Source of the DNA: Saccharicrinis carchari
GTDB lineage: Bacteria > Bacteroidota > Bacteroidia > Bacteroidales > Marinilabiliaceae
Direction of reading: 5' to 3'
Assembly: GCF_900182605.1 (NCBI RefSeq)
Contig: NZ_FXTB01000009.1
Span: 1 to 64,000, forward strand
Length of the DNA stretch: 64,000 bases
The notes below the pieces were generated by a model that did no database searches, was not told the origin of the DNA, and saw nothing but the letters and a program-made list of their open reading frames with translations. The translations under genes were made by a program, and so were the position numbers. Positions 41,700 to 52,095 of this stretch are shown one piece after another (position 1 is the stretch's first letter; the number at the start of each line of letters is the position of its first letter).

Positions 41700-43169
41700 A
41701 TGATCAAGCACGAATTGCATTTTAAAAAGTTCAGAGAGAATACCATTGGTTACGATGCCAAATTGGAAACGCCATTTGGCAATAAGCCGCTCGTATATGC
41801 CGATTGGATTGCCAGTGGAAGGTTGTATGAACCAATAGAGAATATCCTTAAAAATAAAATAGGCCCCATTGTGGCCAACACCCATTCCGAATCGAGCGAC
41901 ACAGGGCTTATAATGACTAACATTTACAAGCAGTCGCACAACATCATAAAAGAGCATGTAAACGCGGGTAGCGACGATATAATAATTACTGCAGGTTCCG
42001 GCATGACATCAGTGGTAAATAAATTACAACGCATTTTGGGCATTAGAGTGCCCGAACAAACGCGTCCTTATTGCCATATCCCACCGGAGCATCGTCCAGT
42101 AGTTTTTATTACCCATATGGAGCACCATTCTAATCATACTTCCTGGTTAGAGTCTAATGTAGATGTTGTGGTGCTTGAGCCTTCGTCCGATTTATTGGTA
42201 GATCCGGAATCGTTGAGAAAGGAAATTGTTAAATACGAAAAAAGAACCTTGAAGATAGGTGCCTTTTCGGCATGTTCTAACGTAACCGGTATTGAAGTGC
42301 CCTATTTTGAGCTGGCAAAAATCATGCACCAACATGGTGGATTTTGTTTTGTTGATTTTGCTGCCTCTGCGCCCTATACCGCTATTAATATGCACCCTGA
42401 AGATCCGGAAGAAAGACTGGATGCCATATATTTCTCACCACATAAATTTTTGGGAGGACCCGGAAGTTGTGGTGTGCTGGTTTTCAATATCTCTATCTAC
42501 CATAACCATACGCCCGACAATTCCGGCGGTGGTACCGTAGATTGGACCAACCGCTGGGGTAAATACAGATACGTAGATGATATTGAAGCACGTGAAGATG
42601 GAGGCACACCCGGATTTATGCAGTCCATTAAAGCAGCACTTAGCATAAGGCTGAAGGAACAAATGGATCAGAAAAAAATGATGGAGCGGGAACAGGAGCA
42701 GGTGGCAAAAATATTAAAAGCCTTTAGGCAGATACCCGGCATGAATATACTGGCCAATAATGTGGATAATCGAATTGCTGCCATCTCATTTTACCTCGAC
42801 GATATTCATTTTAACCTTATTGTACGTTTGCTTAACGACCGTTATGGCATTCAGGTGAGGGGTGGATGTTCGTGCGCAGGCACCTACGGGCATTACCTGC
42901 TGCACGTTGATTACTACACTTCAAATAATATTACCAGCAAAATAAACATGGGCGATCTTTCCGAAAAACCGGGCTGGGTGCGTTTGTCGGTTCACCCCAC
43001 AACTTCTAGCGAAGAGATCGATTACATAATAGCTGCTGTTGAGCAGGTGGCCACTCATGCCCACGAATGGGGGAAAGAGTACGAATATGTAATTAGTAAA
43101 AATGAATATTTTTACAAAGGCACAGAAATGAAGAAACCGCAGGATTATGATTCCTGGTTTAGTTTATAG
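41700..43169 (+). CDS. Class V PLP-dependent aminotransferase (cysteine-desulfurase-like)
   Basis: A 489-residue cytoplasmic PLP enzyme of fold type I. The PLP lysine is Lys249 in YFSPHKFLGGPGSCG. HMEHHSNHTSW, with its His-rich stretch near residue 140, and DFAASAPYTAINMHPED, with the Asp that contacts the pyridine ring, precede it. The Cys of GGCSCAGTYG near residue 390 is at the place of the SufS/NifS desulfurase Cys. It is larger than SufS (about 410) because of a C-terminal extension. No suf or isc genes are nearby, so a role outside Fe-S assembly, such as cysteine or selenocysteine breakdown, is as likely. Confidence 0.85.
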   Translation: MIKHELHFKKFRENTIGYDAKLETPFGNKPLVYADWIASGRLYEPIENILKNKIGPIVANTHSESSDTGLIMTNIYKQSHNIIKEHVNAGSDDIIITAGSGMTSVVNKLQRILGIRVPEQTRPYCHIPPEHRPVVFITHMEHHSNHTSWLESNVDVVVLEPSSDLLVDPESLRKEIVKYEKRTLKIGAFSACSNVTGIEVPYFELAKIMHQHGGFCFVDFAASAPYTAINMHPEDPEERLDAIYFSPHKFLGGPGSCGVLVFNISIYHNHTPDNSGGGTVDWTNRWGKYRYVDDIEAREDGGTPGFMQSIKAALSIRLKEQMDQKKMMEREQEQVAKILKAFRQIPGMNILANNVDNRIAAISFYLDDIHFNLIVRLLNDRYGIQVRGGCSCAGTYGHYLLHVDYYTSNNITSKINMGDLSEKPGWVRLSVHPTTSSEEIDYIIAAVEQVATHAHEWGKEYEYVISKNEYFYKGTEMKKPQDYDSWFSL

Positions 43170-43365
43170 AACCTTTGTCATGCACTTATTTCATTATAAC
43201 ATAAGGACTTAACGTAAACCGGCTTTGTTCTGCTATAGTCGGGAGAAAAAACTATTAAAAATAGACTTAACAAGCAACTTTTAAATGTTTTTTTTGGCAC
43301 AACAATTTTTATAGCTTTAGCCACTCATAAAGAAAAGCCAGGTTTTTAGCATTAATTTTTTCAGT

Positions 43366-44595
43366 ATGCAGATAGTAACAGTAGATAATAAAGCAACCCG
43401 TCGGCACTTTTTGGATGTGGTTGCAAAAATATACCACAACGACAAGCATTTTGTTAGACCCTTAGATATAGATATCGAAAATATATTCAATCCTGATACG
43501 AATCCTTTTTATAGCCACGGTAAAGCCATACGGTATATATTAAAAAATGACGATGGTGAGGTGATAGGCAGGATAGCCGCCTTTGTGAACGACAAAAAGG
43601 CATACGGCTTTGAACAAGCTACAGGTGGGCTGGGCTTTTTTGAATGTATAAATAATAAAGCAGCCGCGTTTATGCTATTCGATGCGGGTGTAAACTGGCT
43701 TAAAGACCAGGGCATGGAAGCGGCCGACGGGCCGATTAACTTTGGGGAAAACGATAATTTCTGGGGCTTATTGGTCGAAGGCTTTACCGACCCTACCTAC
43801 GGAATGCAGTACAACCCTCCTTATTATAAAGCGTTTTACGAGAGCTATGGCTTTCAAAATTATTTTGAGCAAGTTACCAATCGTTTGGATCTGAAAAAAC
43901 CGTTCCCGGAGCGTTTCTGGAAAATTGCCGAATGGGTGGGTAAAAAGCCCAATTATCAGTTTAAACATTTTAAATGGAAGCAGAAGGATAAATTTATAGA
44001 TGACGTGATAGAGATATATAACGATGCCTGGAGGTTTCACGAAAATTTCACTCCGCTTGACAGAGGTAAACTGGCCATGGCATTCGAAAAATCTAAACCC
44101 ATTGTAATAGAAGAGGTGTTGTGGTTTGCGTATCATAAAAACGAACCCATAGGTTTTATTTTGATGTATCCCGATGTTAACCAGATATTTAAACGCCTGA
44201 ACGGCAAGTTTAACATTATAAACAAACTAAGATTTTTGTGGTTAAAACGCAAAAAAACCATGACCCGCTTACGTGTAGTTATTCTGGGTGTAAAAACCAA
44301 GTTCCAAAAATCGGGTATCGAATCGGGGCTGTTTCATCATCTGCGTAACCCTGTTTTTTCCCGGCCCTGGTTCAACGAGATGGAGCTTTCGTGGGTAGGC
44401 GATTTTAATCCAAAAATGCGGGCGCTGCAAGAATCGATGGGTGCCGAGTTTTCAAAAAAACACATTACCTATCGTTTCATCTTCGACCCGGCTAAACGCA
44501 AGCAGGTAAGGGCAGCGGCCATCCCCCGCGATTCAAAGGAACGTACCCGGCAATCCGTTCCGGAAACACAGGATAAGGACAAGCTATCAAAATAG
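43366..44595 (+). CDS. GNAT-superfamily acyltransferase-like protein (YghO-like)
   Basis: A 409-residue protein of the YghO-like family, whose members are often listed as N-acetyltransferases. Characteristic stretches are KIYHNDKHFVRPLDIDIENIF at residues 18-38, GEVIGRIAAFVND, TGGLGFFECINN, and a second acyl-CoA-binding-like half around residues 250-370 (LPIGFILMYPDVNQ-like, then SGIESGLFHHLRNP). It lacks a classical Q/RxxGxG/A loop that I can place with certainty. The C-terminal 40 residues are charged and probably disordered. It is monocistronic, with 196 bases of upstream sequence that show no clear promoter. Confidence 0.75.
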   Translation: MQIVTVDNKATRRHFLDVVAKIYHNDKHFVRPLDIDIENIFNPDTNPFYSHGKAIRYILKNDDGEVIGRIAAFVNDKKAYGFEQATGGLGFFECINNKAAAFMLFDAGVNWLKDQGMEAADGPINFGENDNFWGLLVEGFTDPTYGMQYNPPYYKAFYESYGFQNYFEQVTNRLDLKKPFPERFWKIAEWVGKKPNYQFKHFKWKQKDKFIDDVIEIYNDAWRFHENFTPLDRGKLAMAFEKSKPIVIEEVLWFAYHKNEPIGFILMYPDVNQIFKRLNGKFNIINKLRFLWLKRKKTMTRLRVVILGVKTKFQKSGIESGLFHHLRNPVFSRPWFNEMELSWVGDFNPKMRALQESMGAEFSKKHITYRFIFDPAKRKQVRAAAIPRDSKERTRQSVPETQDKDKLSK

Positions 44596-44662
44596 AAGAT
44601 TCTTAGCTGTTTAAGTACAATATAAATAGCTGGTCAATTGCCAATAAATAAATACTTTTTCT

Positions 44663-44693
44663 TTTGCAGGTTATTTATTTATCCTTACCTTTG
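44663..44693 (+). promoter_or_regulatory. Promoter for ribosomal protein L31
   Basis: TTTG at 44663-44666 and TACCTTTG at 44686-44693 are separated by 19 bases, a textbook Bacteroidota housekeeping promoter. Transcription should begin near 44700, giving a leader of about 33 bases. Confidence 0.75.
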
Positions 44694-44732
44694 CGCACCG
44701 TTAAGTTTTTTGAATATTAAAGAGATAGGAAA

Positions 44733-44996
44733 ATGAAAAAGGAAATTCATCCGGATAATTATCGCTTGGTTGCTTTCAAAGATATGTCAAACGACGAGGT
44801 TTTTATCACTCGTTCTACAGCAAATGCCAAAGATACAATTGAAATTGACGGAGTACAGTATCCATTGTTGAAACTTGAGATCTCCAACACATCTCACCCT
44901 TTTTACACAGGTAAGATGAAACTTGTTGATACCGCAGGACGTGTTGATAAGTTTAGAAACAGATATCAAAAACATATGGACAGCAAAAAAAAATAA
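44733..44996 (+). CDS. rpmE2: 50S ribosomal protein L31, type B
   Basis: An 87-residue L31 that bridges the 50S and 30S subunits. It begins [20 protein letters not shown] with the type-B signature, and has [13 protein letters not shown] and [21 protein letters not shown]. The zinc-binding CxxC motif of type A L31 is absent, so this is the zinc-free (C-minus) form, sometimes a reserve under zinc limitation. It has its own promoter and a strong terminator. No Zur-box-like sequence was identified, and no second copy is present in the window. Confidence 0.96.
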   Translation: MKKEIHPDNYRLVAFKDMSNDEVFITRSTANAKDTIEIDGVQYPLLKLEISNTSHPFYTGKMKLVDTAGRVDKFRNRYQKHMDSKKK

Positions 44997-45018
44997 GCTA
45001 ATCATAGCTTTACTTGCA

Positions 45019-45049
45019 AAAGCTTCGGTTATACCGGAGCTTTTTTTTT
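45019..45049 (+). terminator. Terminator of rpmE2
   Basis: AAAGCTTCGG (45019-45028) pairs with CCGGAGCTTT (45034-45043) with one G-T pair and a 5-base loop, followed by nine T. Confidence 0.85.
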
Positions 45050-45165
45050 AATACCTCGTTAAGGCAGTATCTTCTTTGGCATGCCAATTGCCAATACCAC
45101 TTGCCGTGCTCGTGTTGTTGTAAGAAATGACAATATGGCACTAAAACGCTACATATATAATTATT

Positions 45166-47586
45166 ATGAAAGATATTAAAATCTCAATTGATAACTTTGG
45201 TTTAAATGAGGAGTACGCTTCAGAAACAGAATTTATTCCCATTGTTTCTGATGAGAGTGCGGATGAGGTAGATTTTGATATGCCGGATACACTACCCATT
45301 TTGCCATTGCGTAACACCGTATTATTTCCGGGGGTAATCGTACCCATTTCGCTGGGTCGCGATAAGTCTTTAAAACTGGTACGTGAAGTACAGCGGGGGA
45401 ACGGTATTTTTGGTGCCGTAGCCCAAAAACAGGTGGAAACTGAGGAGCCCGGGATAGACGATATATACAAGGTAGGTACGGTGGCCAAGGTGATTAAGAT
45501 GCTGGAAATGCCGGATGGCTCTACGTCGGCCATCATACAGGGTAAGGTGCGTTTTAAAATGGAAGAACTGTTGGAATCAGATCCTTTTTTTAAAGCACGT
45601 GTAAGCCAACTGCAAGACATTATACCCTTAGATGACAAAACCCGCGATTACGAGGCTTTGGTAAGCTCCCTGAAGGACCTTTCGCTACGTATTATTAAAT
45701 ACTCAAGCAATATACCGCCCGAAGCATCTTTTGCCGTAAAAAACATTGAGAATGCCACTTTCCTTATCAACTTCATCTGCTCAAATGCCGAAATTTCTGT
45801 TAAAGAAAAGCAGGACTTATTGCAGATGGACGAATTGAAAGAAAAGGGTATGAAATTACTTGAGCACCTTACCCGTGAGGTACAACTACTCGAGTTAAAA
45901 AGCGACATTCAAAGCAAAGTTAAGCTCGATATCGACCAGCAACAGCGCGAATACATGCTGCACCAGCAAATGAAAACTATTCAGGATGAGCTGGGATCGA
46001 GCCCCTTAGAACAAGAAGTACGCGACTTAAAAGCCCTGGGCGAGAAGAAAAAATGGGGCAAAGAAATTTCAGAATTGTTTTACAAGGAAGTAGACAAGCT
46101 GGAGCGGCTCAACCCTGCTTCGGGTGAATACTCGGTACAGCACAATTACTTACAGACCTTGCTCGATATCCCCTGGAACGAATATACCGAGGACAGATTT
46201 GATATGGAATCGGCAGAAAAAGTGCTGGATAGAGACCACTTTGGTTTAGACGGTGTTAAGGAACGCATATTGGAACATTTGGCTGTGCTAAAACTAAAGG
46301 GCGACTTAAAATCGCCTATTATCTGTTTATACGGCCCTCCCGGTGTGGGTAAAACATCGCTGGGTAAATCGGTGGCCGATGCCTTGGGACGGAAATATGC
46401 CAGAATGTCACTCGGGGGTGTACACGATGAATCGGAAATTCGGGGGCACAGAAAAACCTATATTGGCGCCATGCCCGGAAGAATTATTCACAACATAAAA
46501 AAAGCCGGCAGTGCCAACCCTGTTTTTATCCTCGACGAGATTGATAAAATAGGAAGCAGTGGCCATGGCGATCCGGCTTCAGCGTTGTTAGAAGTGTTGG
46601 ATCCGGAACAAAACGAAAAATTCCACGACAATTTTCTAGAAGTGGATTTTGACTTATCAAAGGTAATTTTTATCGCTACAGCCAACACCTTGGGTAACAT
46701 CTCGCAACCACTGCTGGACAGGATGGAACTGATAGAGGTGACAGGTTATATATTAGACGAGAAATGCGAGATTGCCAAACGCCACTTATGGCCCAAGCAG
46801 CTCGAAAATCATGGTATCCCTAAAAGCAAGCTGACGGTTTCAAAAAAAACCATGAGCTTTATTATCGAAAATTACACCCGGGAGTCTGGTGTTAGGGAGT
46901 TGAATAAAACACTGGCAAAGCTGGCCCGCAAGTATGCCTTAAAAATAGCCACAGGAAAAAAGGTAGCTAAAGCCATCTCCATAGATAATGTAAAGGAAAA
47001 TTTAGGGGTGGAACGCTTTACCAAGGAAAAATGGCAGGACAGCCACGTGCCCGGCGTTGTTACCGGCTTAGCCTGGACCGCTGTGGGCGGCGAAATACTT
47101 TATGTGGAAAGCAGCCTAAGCAAAGGTATCGGCAAACTCACCCTCACCGGTAATTTGGGCGATGTGATGAAAGAGTCGGCCGTACTGGCACTGGAATACA
47201 TCAAAAGCAATTGCAAGGAATTTGGTATAAACGAAAAAGTATTCGACCAAAAAAATATCCATGTCCATGTTCCGGAAGGTGCCATTCCTAAGGACGGCCC
47301 ATCGGCAGGAATAACCATGGCAACCGCGCTTATGTCGGCATTTACCGGACGTAAAGTTAAAAAGCGCATTGCCATGACCGGCGAAATAACACTTCGTGGA
47401 AAAGTATTGCCGGTAGGAGGCATCAAAGAAAAAATACTGGCTGCAAAAAGAGCAGGTATTAAAGAAATTATCCTGTCGAACAGTAACTTAAAAGATGTGG
47501 CCGAAATAAAGGATATGTACATTGAGGGCTTAGAATTCCATTATGTAAATACCATTAAAGAAACGCTGGATCATGTTCTTGTTTAA
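45166..47586 (+). CDS. lon: ATP-dependent protease Lon
   Basis: Lon, 806 residues, degrades misfolded and short-lived regulatory proteins. N-terminal LAN domain (about 42-240, LPILPLRNTVLFPGVIVPIS), a coiled-coil, the AAA+ domain with Walker A GPPGVGKTS starting at residue 390 and Walker B in PVFILDEIDKI, and the C-terminal protease domain with catalytic Ser713 in KDGPSAGIT and the Lys of GGIKEKILAAKRAG. Length fits LonA. The start at ATG 45166 is the first of the frame. Neighbours are unrelated and a strong terminator follows. Confidence 0.97.
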   Translation: MKDIKISIDNFGLNEEYASETEFIPIVSDESADEVDFDMPDTLPILPLRNTVLFPGVIVPISLGRDKSLKLVREVQRGNGIFGAVAQKQVETEEPGIDDIYKVGTVAKVIKMLEMPDGSTSAIIQGKVRFKMEELLESDPFFKARVSQLQDIIPLDDKTRDYEALVSSLKDLSLRIIKYSSNIPPEASFAVKNIENATFLINFICSNAEISVKEKQDLLQMDELKEKGMKLLEHLTREVQLLELKSDIQSKVKLDIDQQQREYMLHQQMKTIQDELGSSPLEQEVRDLKALGEKKKWGKEISELFYKEVDKLERLNPASGEYSVQHNYLQTLLDIPWNEYTEDRFDMESAEKVLDRDHFGLDGVKERILEHLAVLKLKGDLKSPIICLYGPPGVGKTSLGKSVADALGRKYARMSLGGVHDESEIRGHRKTYIGAMPGRIIHNIKKAGSANPVFILDEIDKIGSSGHGDPASALLEVLDPEQNEKFHDNFLEVDFDLSKVIFIATANTLGNISQPLLDRMELIEVTGYILDEKCEIAKRHLWPKQLENHGIPKSKLTVSKKTMSFIIENYTRESGVRELNKTLAKLARKYALKIATGKKVAKAISIDNVKENLGVERFTKEKWQDSHVPGVVTGLAWTAVGGEILYVESSLSKGIGKLTLTGNLGDVMKESAVLALEYIKSNCKEFGINEKVFDQKNIHVHVPEGAIPKDGPSAGITMATALMSAFTGRKVKKRIAMTGEITLRGKVLPVGGIKEKILAAKRAGIKEIILSNSNLKDVAEIKDMYIEGLEFHYVNTIKETLDHVLV

Positions 47587-47628
47587 GGTTACAGGAGGAT
47601 GGATTATAAAATTATAATTTTTAACAGG

Positions 47629-47660
47629 CCCCGGAGCAAATGTGTGTTCCGGGGTTTTTT
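47629..47660 (+). terminator. Terminator of lon
   Basis: CCCCGGA (47629-47635) pairs perfectly with TCCGGGG (47648-47654), followed by six T, 42 bases after the lon stop codon. Confidence 0.85.
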
Positions 47661-47800
47661 ATACTTCCATATCACCATTCGGAGTACATTTGTAGTGATT
47701 GGATCAAAATGATGGCCTACAGATGTTGATGTTAAAATGTTTTTCATATATTTATTAACGTAGATATTATAAATATTTGTGCTGATAAAAAAAGCAAGCG

Positions 47801-48919
47801 ATGAAAGACAACTTAAAATACACACTTGGTTTTATAGCCGTTGCGGCAGGCATATTTTTGCTCTGGTATTTTAAGGCAATCGTTTTTTTTATTTTTATAT
47901 CGGCCATTTTATCCTTGGTCACCCGTCCGTTGTACGACTTTTTTAGGGGAAAAAAAAGAGGAAAAAAAGAACAACGAAAACTACATATGTCAAAAGGCAT
48001 GAGTGCTTTTGCAACTTTGCTTGTTATGTGGGCTATACTGTTGGGATTTGTAAGTTATGTGTTCCCGTTTTTGATTGCTGAACTGCAATATCTCTCAACC
48101 GTGGATTTTAACCTGATACTCGAAAAGCTCGAAGAATTTACCCAGCCTATTTTTGCCCCGTTGCATAATTCCTCTTTTGGCCAGGAAAGCTTTCCCTTAA
48201 TCAGCGATCAGATCAACGATTTTTTAGTGGCTACATTCGATTTTGGTAAGTTGCAGATAATGCTGGCATCGGTGGCCGATTTTGTGGGAAGTACCTTTAT
48301 CGCCTTGTTTTCTATTTCGTTTATTACTTTTTTTTTAATAAAAGACGAATGGTTGTTGCTCGAAGGCATTAAGTTGTTTGTCCCTGAATCCTATTATGTA
48401 GGCGTCGATCACATGCTTTGGTCTATCAACCGGCTGTTGCGGAGGTACTTTATTGGCATCATCATTCAAATATCACTTATCTCCACCCTTTTGGTATTGG
48501 GTCTTTTGGTTATAGGTCTGGAGTTCAGGCATGCGTTAATTATAGGCCTGTTTTCGGGTTTTGTAAATATTATACCCTACCTGGGACCACTGATTGGTGG
48601 CTTGTTTGGCACTTTAGTATCCTTAGTAGTGTATCTGCAACTGGCCTTACCACCTCCTTTTTTACTGTACCTGGGAGGTATAGCTATGCTCTATGTTATA
48701 GTTCAATTGTTAGACAATCTGGTATTTCAGCCGGTTATTTTCTCTACAAGCGTAAAGGCGCATCCCCTCGAAATTTTTTTGGTAATTATTATGGCCGGAT
48801 ACATGGCGGGCATGTTAGGTATGTTCCTGGCCATTCCCGTTTATACCATTGTAAGGGTGGTGGCTAAGGAATTTTTCTCGAAATATAATCTGGTGCGTAA
48901 ACTCACAGGGAAGTTATAA
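47801..48919 (+). CDS. AI-2E-family (PerM/YdiK) membrane transporter
   Basis: A 372-residue inner-membrane protein with about eight helices. Two hydrophobic segments open the protein (about 8-45), a soluble segment lies at about 85-150, and the family's C-terminal part contains NRLLRRYFIGIIIQISL, LIIGLFSGFVNIIPYLGPLIGG, and AHPLEIFLVIIMAGYMAGMLGMFLAIPVYTI. Members exchange small molecules or ions; TqsA exports autoinducer 2, others act as Na+/H+ antiporters, so the substrate is not inferable. It is monocistronic. Confidence 0.9.
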   Translation: MKDNLKYTLGFIAVAAGIFLLWYFKAIVFFIFISAILSLVTRPLYDFFRGKKRGKKEQRKLHMSKGMSAFATLLVMWAILLGFVSYVFPFLIAELQYLSTVDFNLILEKLEEFTQPIFAPLHNSSFGQESFPLISDQINDFLVATFDFGKLQIMLASVADFVGSTFIALFSISFITFFLIKDEWLLLEGIKLFVPESYYVGVDHMLWSINRLLRRYFIGIIIQISLISTLLVLGLLVIGLEFRHALIIGLFSGFVNIIPYLGPLIGGLFGTLVSLVVYLQLALPPPFLLYLGGIAMLYVIVQLLDNLVFQPVIFSTSVKAHPLEIFLVIIMAGYMAGMLGMFLAIPVYTIVRVVAKEFFSKYNLVRKLTGKL

Positions 48920-49211
48920 TTTTAGCCCATCAATTTTTTTATTCACTTAAGCGATATGGCGTTTGTGCCAGCGAAACAAACCTACGGTGTTTCTGGGCAT
49001 GAGGCAAGTAGAGATTGAGCATTAACGCTTGTGTTGCAACGGTGCTACCCAAGAGCTTTTGCCACCGAAGGAAACTTATTGCCTTCTCTCGGATATTCGG
49101 ATGGCAGGATTATAGAGGAAAGGGAAGTTCCCGCATGGGTTTTATGAAGCATTTTTACCAATGCTTGTTTCTATGATTATAAATGTTTTATTTCATTGTC
49201 AAAATTATACT

Positions 49212-51908
49212 ATGGTACAAAATGTTCGTAGATGCCTGTTAACTAAGATGCTGTTGGCGTTTTTATTTATTGCCCTAACAGGCGAAGAAGCATTTTCTGC
49301 AAGAATAATACCAACGGTGAAATCTTTTGAAAAGACAGATTATAAAGCAGGAAGGCAGAATTGGGATATTGCAAAAGATAAAGATGGTATTATTTACTTT
49401 GCAAATACGGATGGTTTGCTATGTAATATCTTTGGAGAATGGACTCTTCATCAACTTGAAAAAGGGGGCAATGTTAGAGCTATTCATGCAGAAAATGATA
49501 CTGTTTGGGTAGGGGGTATTGAGGAGTTCGGTTACTTTTTTAAACGCGATAATGGTGCTTTAGTGTATAGTAAACTTGGTGACCTGGACGGTGAAATTGT
49601 TTGGAAAGTAATAGCGTATGAAAATCAAATTATTTATCAAACCTATTTAGGTTTAATTATTTACGATAAAGCGACCAAAAAAGTAAAACGGAATACGTAT
49701 ACCGAAGAGTTTTGGACAATTACTGAATGGGAAGGAGAGCTATGGGCAATTGCAACCGGAGGCATTATTGGTGTTATCAGAGATAACAGGTTCTATCACA
49801 GGGAAGCATTTACAGAACAAGTAGCTGAAGTACGCCAAGTTTTTATACATGATAAGCGCTTGTTTATTGTAACGTTTAATGATGTTTTTGTTTATGATAA
49901 AAACACATTGACGAAATTAAAATTAGATGCTAAATTTAAAAATGTACAGTTTTTTACAGGATGCTCCCTTAACAAGAGTACTTTATTATTGGGCACCGTA
50001 ACATCAGGTTTGATAAGCATTGATTATAAAACAGGGGACTATACATCCATAAGCACGGCAGAAGGCTTGCTTGATAATACAGTGCTGAGTTTAAAAACTG
50101 TTGAAGATAAAGGTGTTTGGTTAGGGTTGGATTATGGCATTGCAAAAGTTGAGTTTAAAAAAACCATCTATCCTATATTTGCCAAAGGAGCTACCTATCA
50201 TATCAAAGATATTGGAAATAAGACTTACTTATCTACAAATAAAGGTGCATTTATATCTGAAAACGACCAAGCATTCCAGTTTATCGAAGGTAGTGCAGGG
50301 CAGGTGTGGAGAATTAGGGCTGTTAACAAGGTGCTTTATATGTGCCACAACGAAGGAGCCTATAAAATAATTAATCGGAAGTTACAGCCTGTCTTCGAGG
50401 AAACGGGTGTAATGGATATAGCCAGGTTCGGACAATCAGATTACTATTTGTTATCCGCCTACCATGGTGTTTTGCTGGTTAAATATACACAGGGCAAGTT
50501 CCAGTTTATTTCTAATCTTAACGTATGGGGAAATCCAAAACTACACTACGACGCGCAAGCAGATTGTATTTGGGGCGATACCAAAAAGAAACCTCTGGTG
50601 CAGTTTCAATTGAAGAATGATAAGGTTAACATTAGGCTTCATGAAAATATGGAGCGCTTTTTTGAAACCCGGGCAGGCTTAGTATTTTACAATGGGATGA
50701 TTTTGATGGCCTACGAACCGGATGCCAATGTGTTTAGCAAGATACAACAAGCGCCATTTAGCCATGTGGCCGAAAAGGGGATTGCAGCTTTAGATATTGC
50801 AGAGAACAATGGGGCGGTGGCCTATATTGCCAACGATGAAATTAAATTATTTGTAACATTGCCGGATGGAACGGTTCACTCCTATGAGAAATTTATAAGC
50901 TCCGTAAAATATGATTTAATTAAAGCAGATCCATTTTTAAACTTATACAATAATGAACTTAGAATAGCTACCGACAGGGGTGTGGTGGTATTTAATTTGG
51001 AATACCAATCATCGGCAATTCAAGAAAAACCTGTAATTACATCGGTAAATATCGGTTCAAAGGGCATGCATAAAAAACTCTTTTTCCCCTTTAAGGACAG
51101 TACGATTAACCTGATGAAAGGAAGATATGATCTGCAGTTGCAATTTGCTTCGCCCTATTCTGATTATGAATTTACAGAGTTTAGGTATAAGCTTGAACCC
51201 TATGATAAAGAATGGACGGAATGGAAAAGTAAAATCAACAAAAAAGAGTATACAGGGATAAGTGGCGGTGAGTATCAATTTTTACTTCAAACCAGGGTTA
51301 ATCAATCCATCATTAAACAAACCTCACTAAATATTAACGTAAGCCGGCATTGGTTTCAAAACAAGTGGATTCTTATTCCAGGAATTATTACCATATTCCT
51401 AATATTCGCTTATGTTGCCTTTTTAATTATAAGGGCGATAAAGGAAAAAGCGCATTTAAGCAAGCTGGCCTATGAAAAACGCTTGAAACAAGAGGCTGTT
51501 GAGTCAAAGAATGAGCAGTTGATCCAATTCCTTGAGATAATATCCCACAAAAACAGTTTTTTACAAGATATTAAAACTATTCTGGCCGGGATGCGAAATT
51601 CAGAGGCCTGCCGATGTGTAAAAAAAATAGATGCAGAACTCAATAATGAAAAGAAGAAATTTCTCTATCATAAACTTTTTTCCGAAAACAGTAGGGAATT
51701 AGTTATTCGTGTTTCAAAAGATTATCCTGCTTTAACGGATAATGATATACGAATACTTACATTGATCAGAACCAATATGAGTTCCAGGGAAATTGCAGCT
51801 ATTCTCAATATCTCCAACCGAAGTTTCGATACGAGCAGGTACCGCATACGAAAAAAATTAGGGTTAAACCACGATGAAGATTTAAATTCTTTTATCCGCA
51901 ACCTGTAA
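49212..51908 (+). CDS. Propeller/Y_Y_Y membrane regulator with LuxR-type HTH
   Basis: An 898-residue transmembrane regulator. After a signal peptide (about 13-31), the periplasmic part is a two-component-regulator-type beta propeller (residues about 40-600) and a Y_Y_Y domain (about 630-700, FASPYSDYEFTEFRYKLE). One membrane helix follows (ILIPGIITIFLIFAYVAFLII), then a coiled coil (about 760-790) and a C-terminal HTH of LuxR type (TDNDIRILTLIRTNMSSREIAAIL). Unlike hybrid two-component systems it has no kinase or receiver, so ligand binding outside would have to reach the HTH directly. The frame opens at 49161, but ATG 49212 gives a better signal peptide. It precedes the SusC gene by 187 bases and is the probable regulator of the locus. 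Confidence 0.88.
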   Translation: MVQNVRRCLLTKMLLAFLFIALTGEEAFSARIIPTVKSFEKTDYKAGRQNWDIAKDKDGIIYFANTDGLLCNIFGEWTLHQLEKGGNVRAIHAENDTVWVGGIEEFGYFFKRDNGALVYSKLGDLDGEIVWKVIAYENQIIYQTYLGLIIYDKATKKVKRNTYTEEFWTITEWEGELWAIATGGIIGVIRDNRFYHREAFTEQVAEVRQVFIHDKRLFIVTFNDVFVYDKNTLTKLKLDAKFKNVQFFTGCSLNKSTLLLGTVTSGLISIDYKTGDYTSISTAEGLLDNTVLSLKTVEDKGVWLGLDYGIAKVEFKKTIYPIFAKGATYHIKDIGNKTYLSTNKGAFISENDQAFQFIEGSAGQVWRIRAVNKVLYMCHNEGAYKIINRKLQPVFEETGVMDIARFGQSDYYLLSAYHGVLLVKYTQGKFQFISNLNVWGNPKLHYDAQADCIWGDTKKKPLVQFQLKNDKVNIRLHENMERFFETRAGLVFYNGMILMAYEPDANVFSKIQQAPFSHVAEKGIAALDIAENNGAVAYIANDEIKLFVTLPDGTVHSYEKFISSVKYDLIKADPFLNLYNNELRIATDRGVVVFNLEYQSSAIQEKPVITSVNIGSKGMHKKLFFPFKDSTINLMKGRYDLQLQFASPYSDYEFTEFRYKLEPYDKEWTEWKSKINKKEYTGISGGEYQFLLQTRVNQSIIKQTSLNINVSRHWFQNKWILIPGIITIFLIFAYVAFLIIRAIKEKAHLSKLAYEKRLKQEAVESKNEQLIQFLEIISHKNSFLQDIKTILAGMRNSEACRCVKKIDAELNNEKKKFLYHKLFSENSRELVIRVSKDYPALTDNDIRILTLIRTNMSSREIAAILNISNRSFDTSRYRIRKKLGLNHDEDLNSFIRNL

Positions 51909-52095
51909 ATTATTGAATTTGTAACCCCTATAAATTCAGTTACATAAGAGCCTGTGTCTATATGGTGCTAAAATTTATTTTAGCCTGTTTAGAGTTAATC
52001 TATGGGGCAGATTTGACTTACCGCTTTTGACCTTATAACATTGTTTAACAATTAAAATCAACAGCAAATAGCGGAAAATTATCAATCTGAATCAA

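Noticed and set aside
47604-47825. A small minus-strand gene after lon
   Set aside because: It covers the lon terminator and the promoter region of the AI-2E gene, has no family resemblance and a low-complexity composition.
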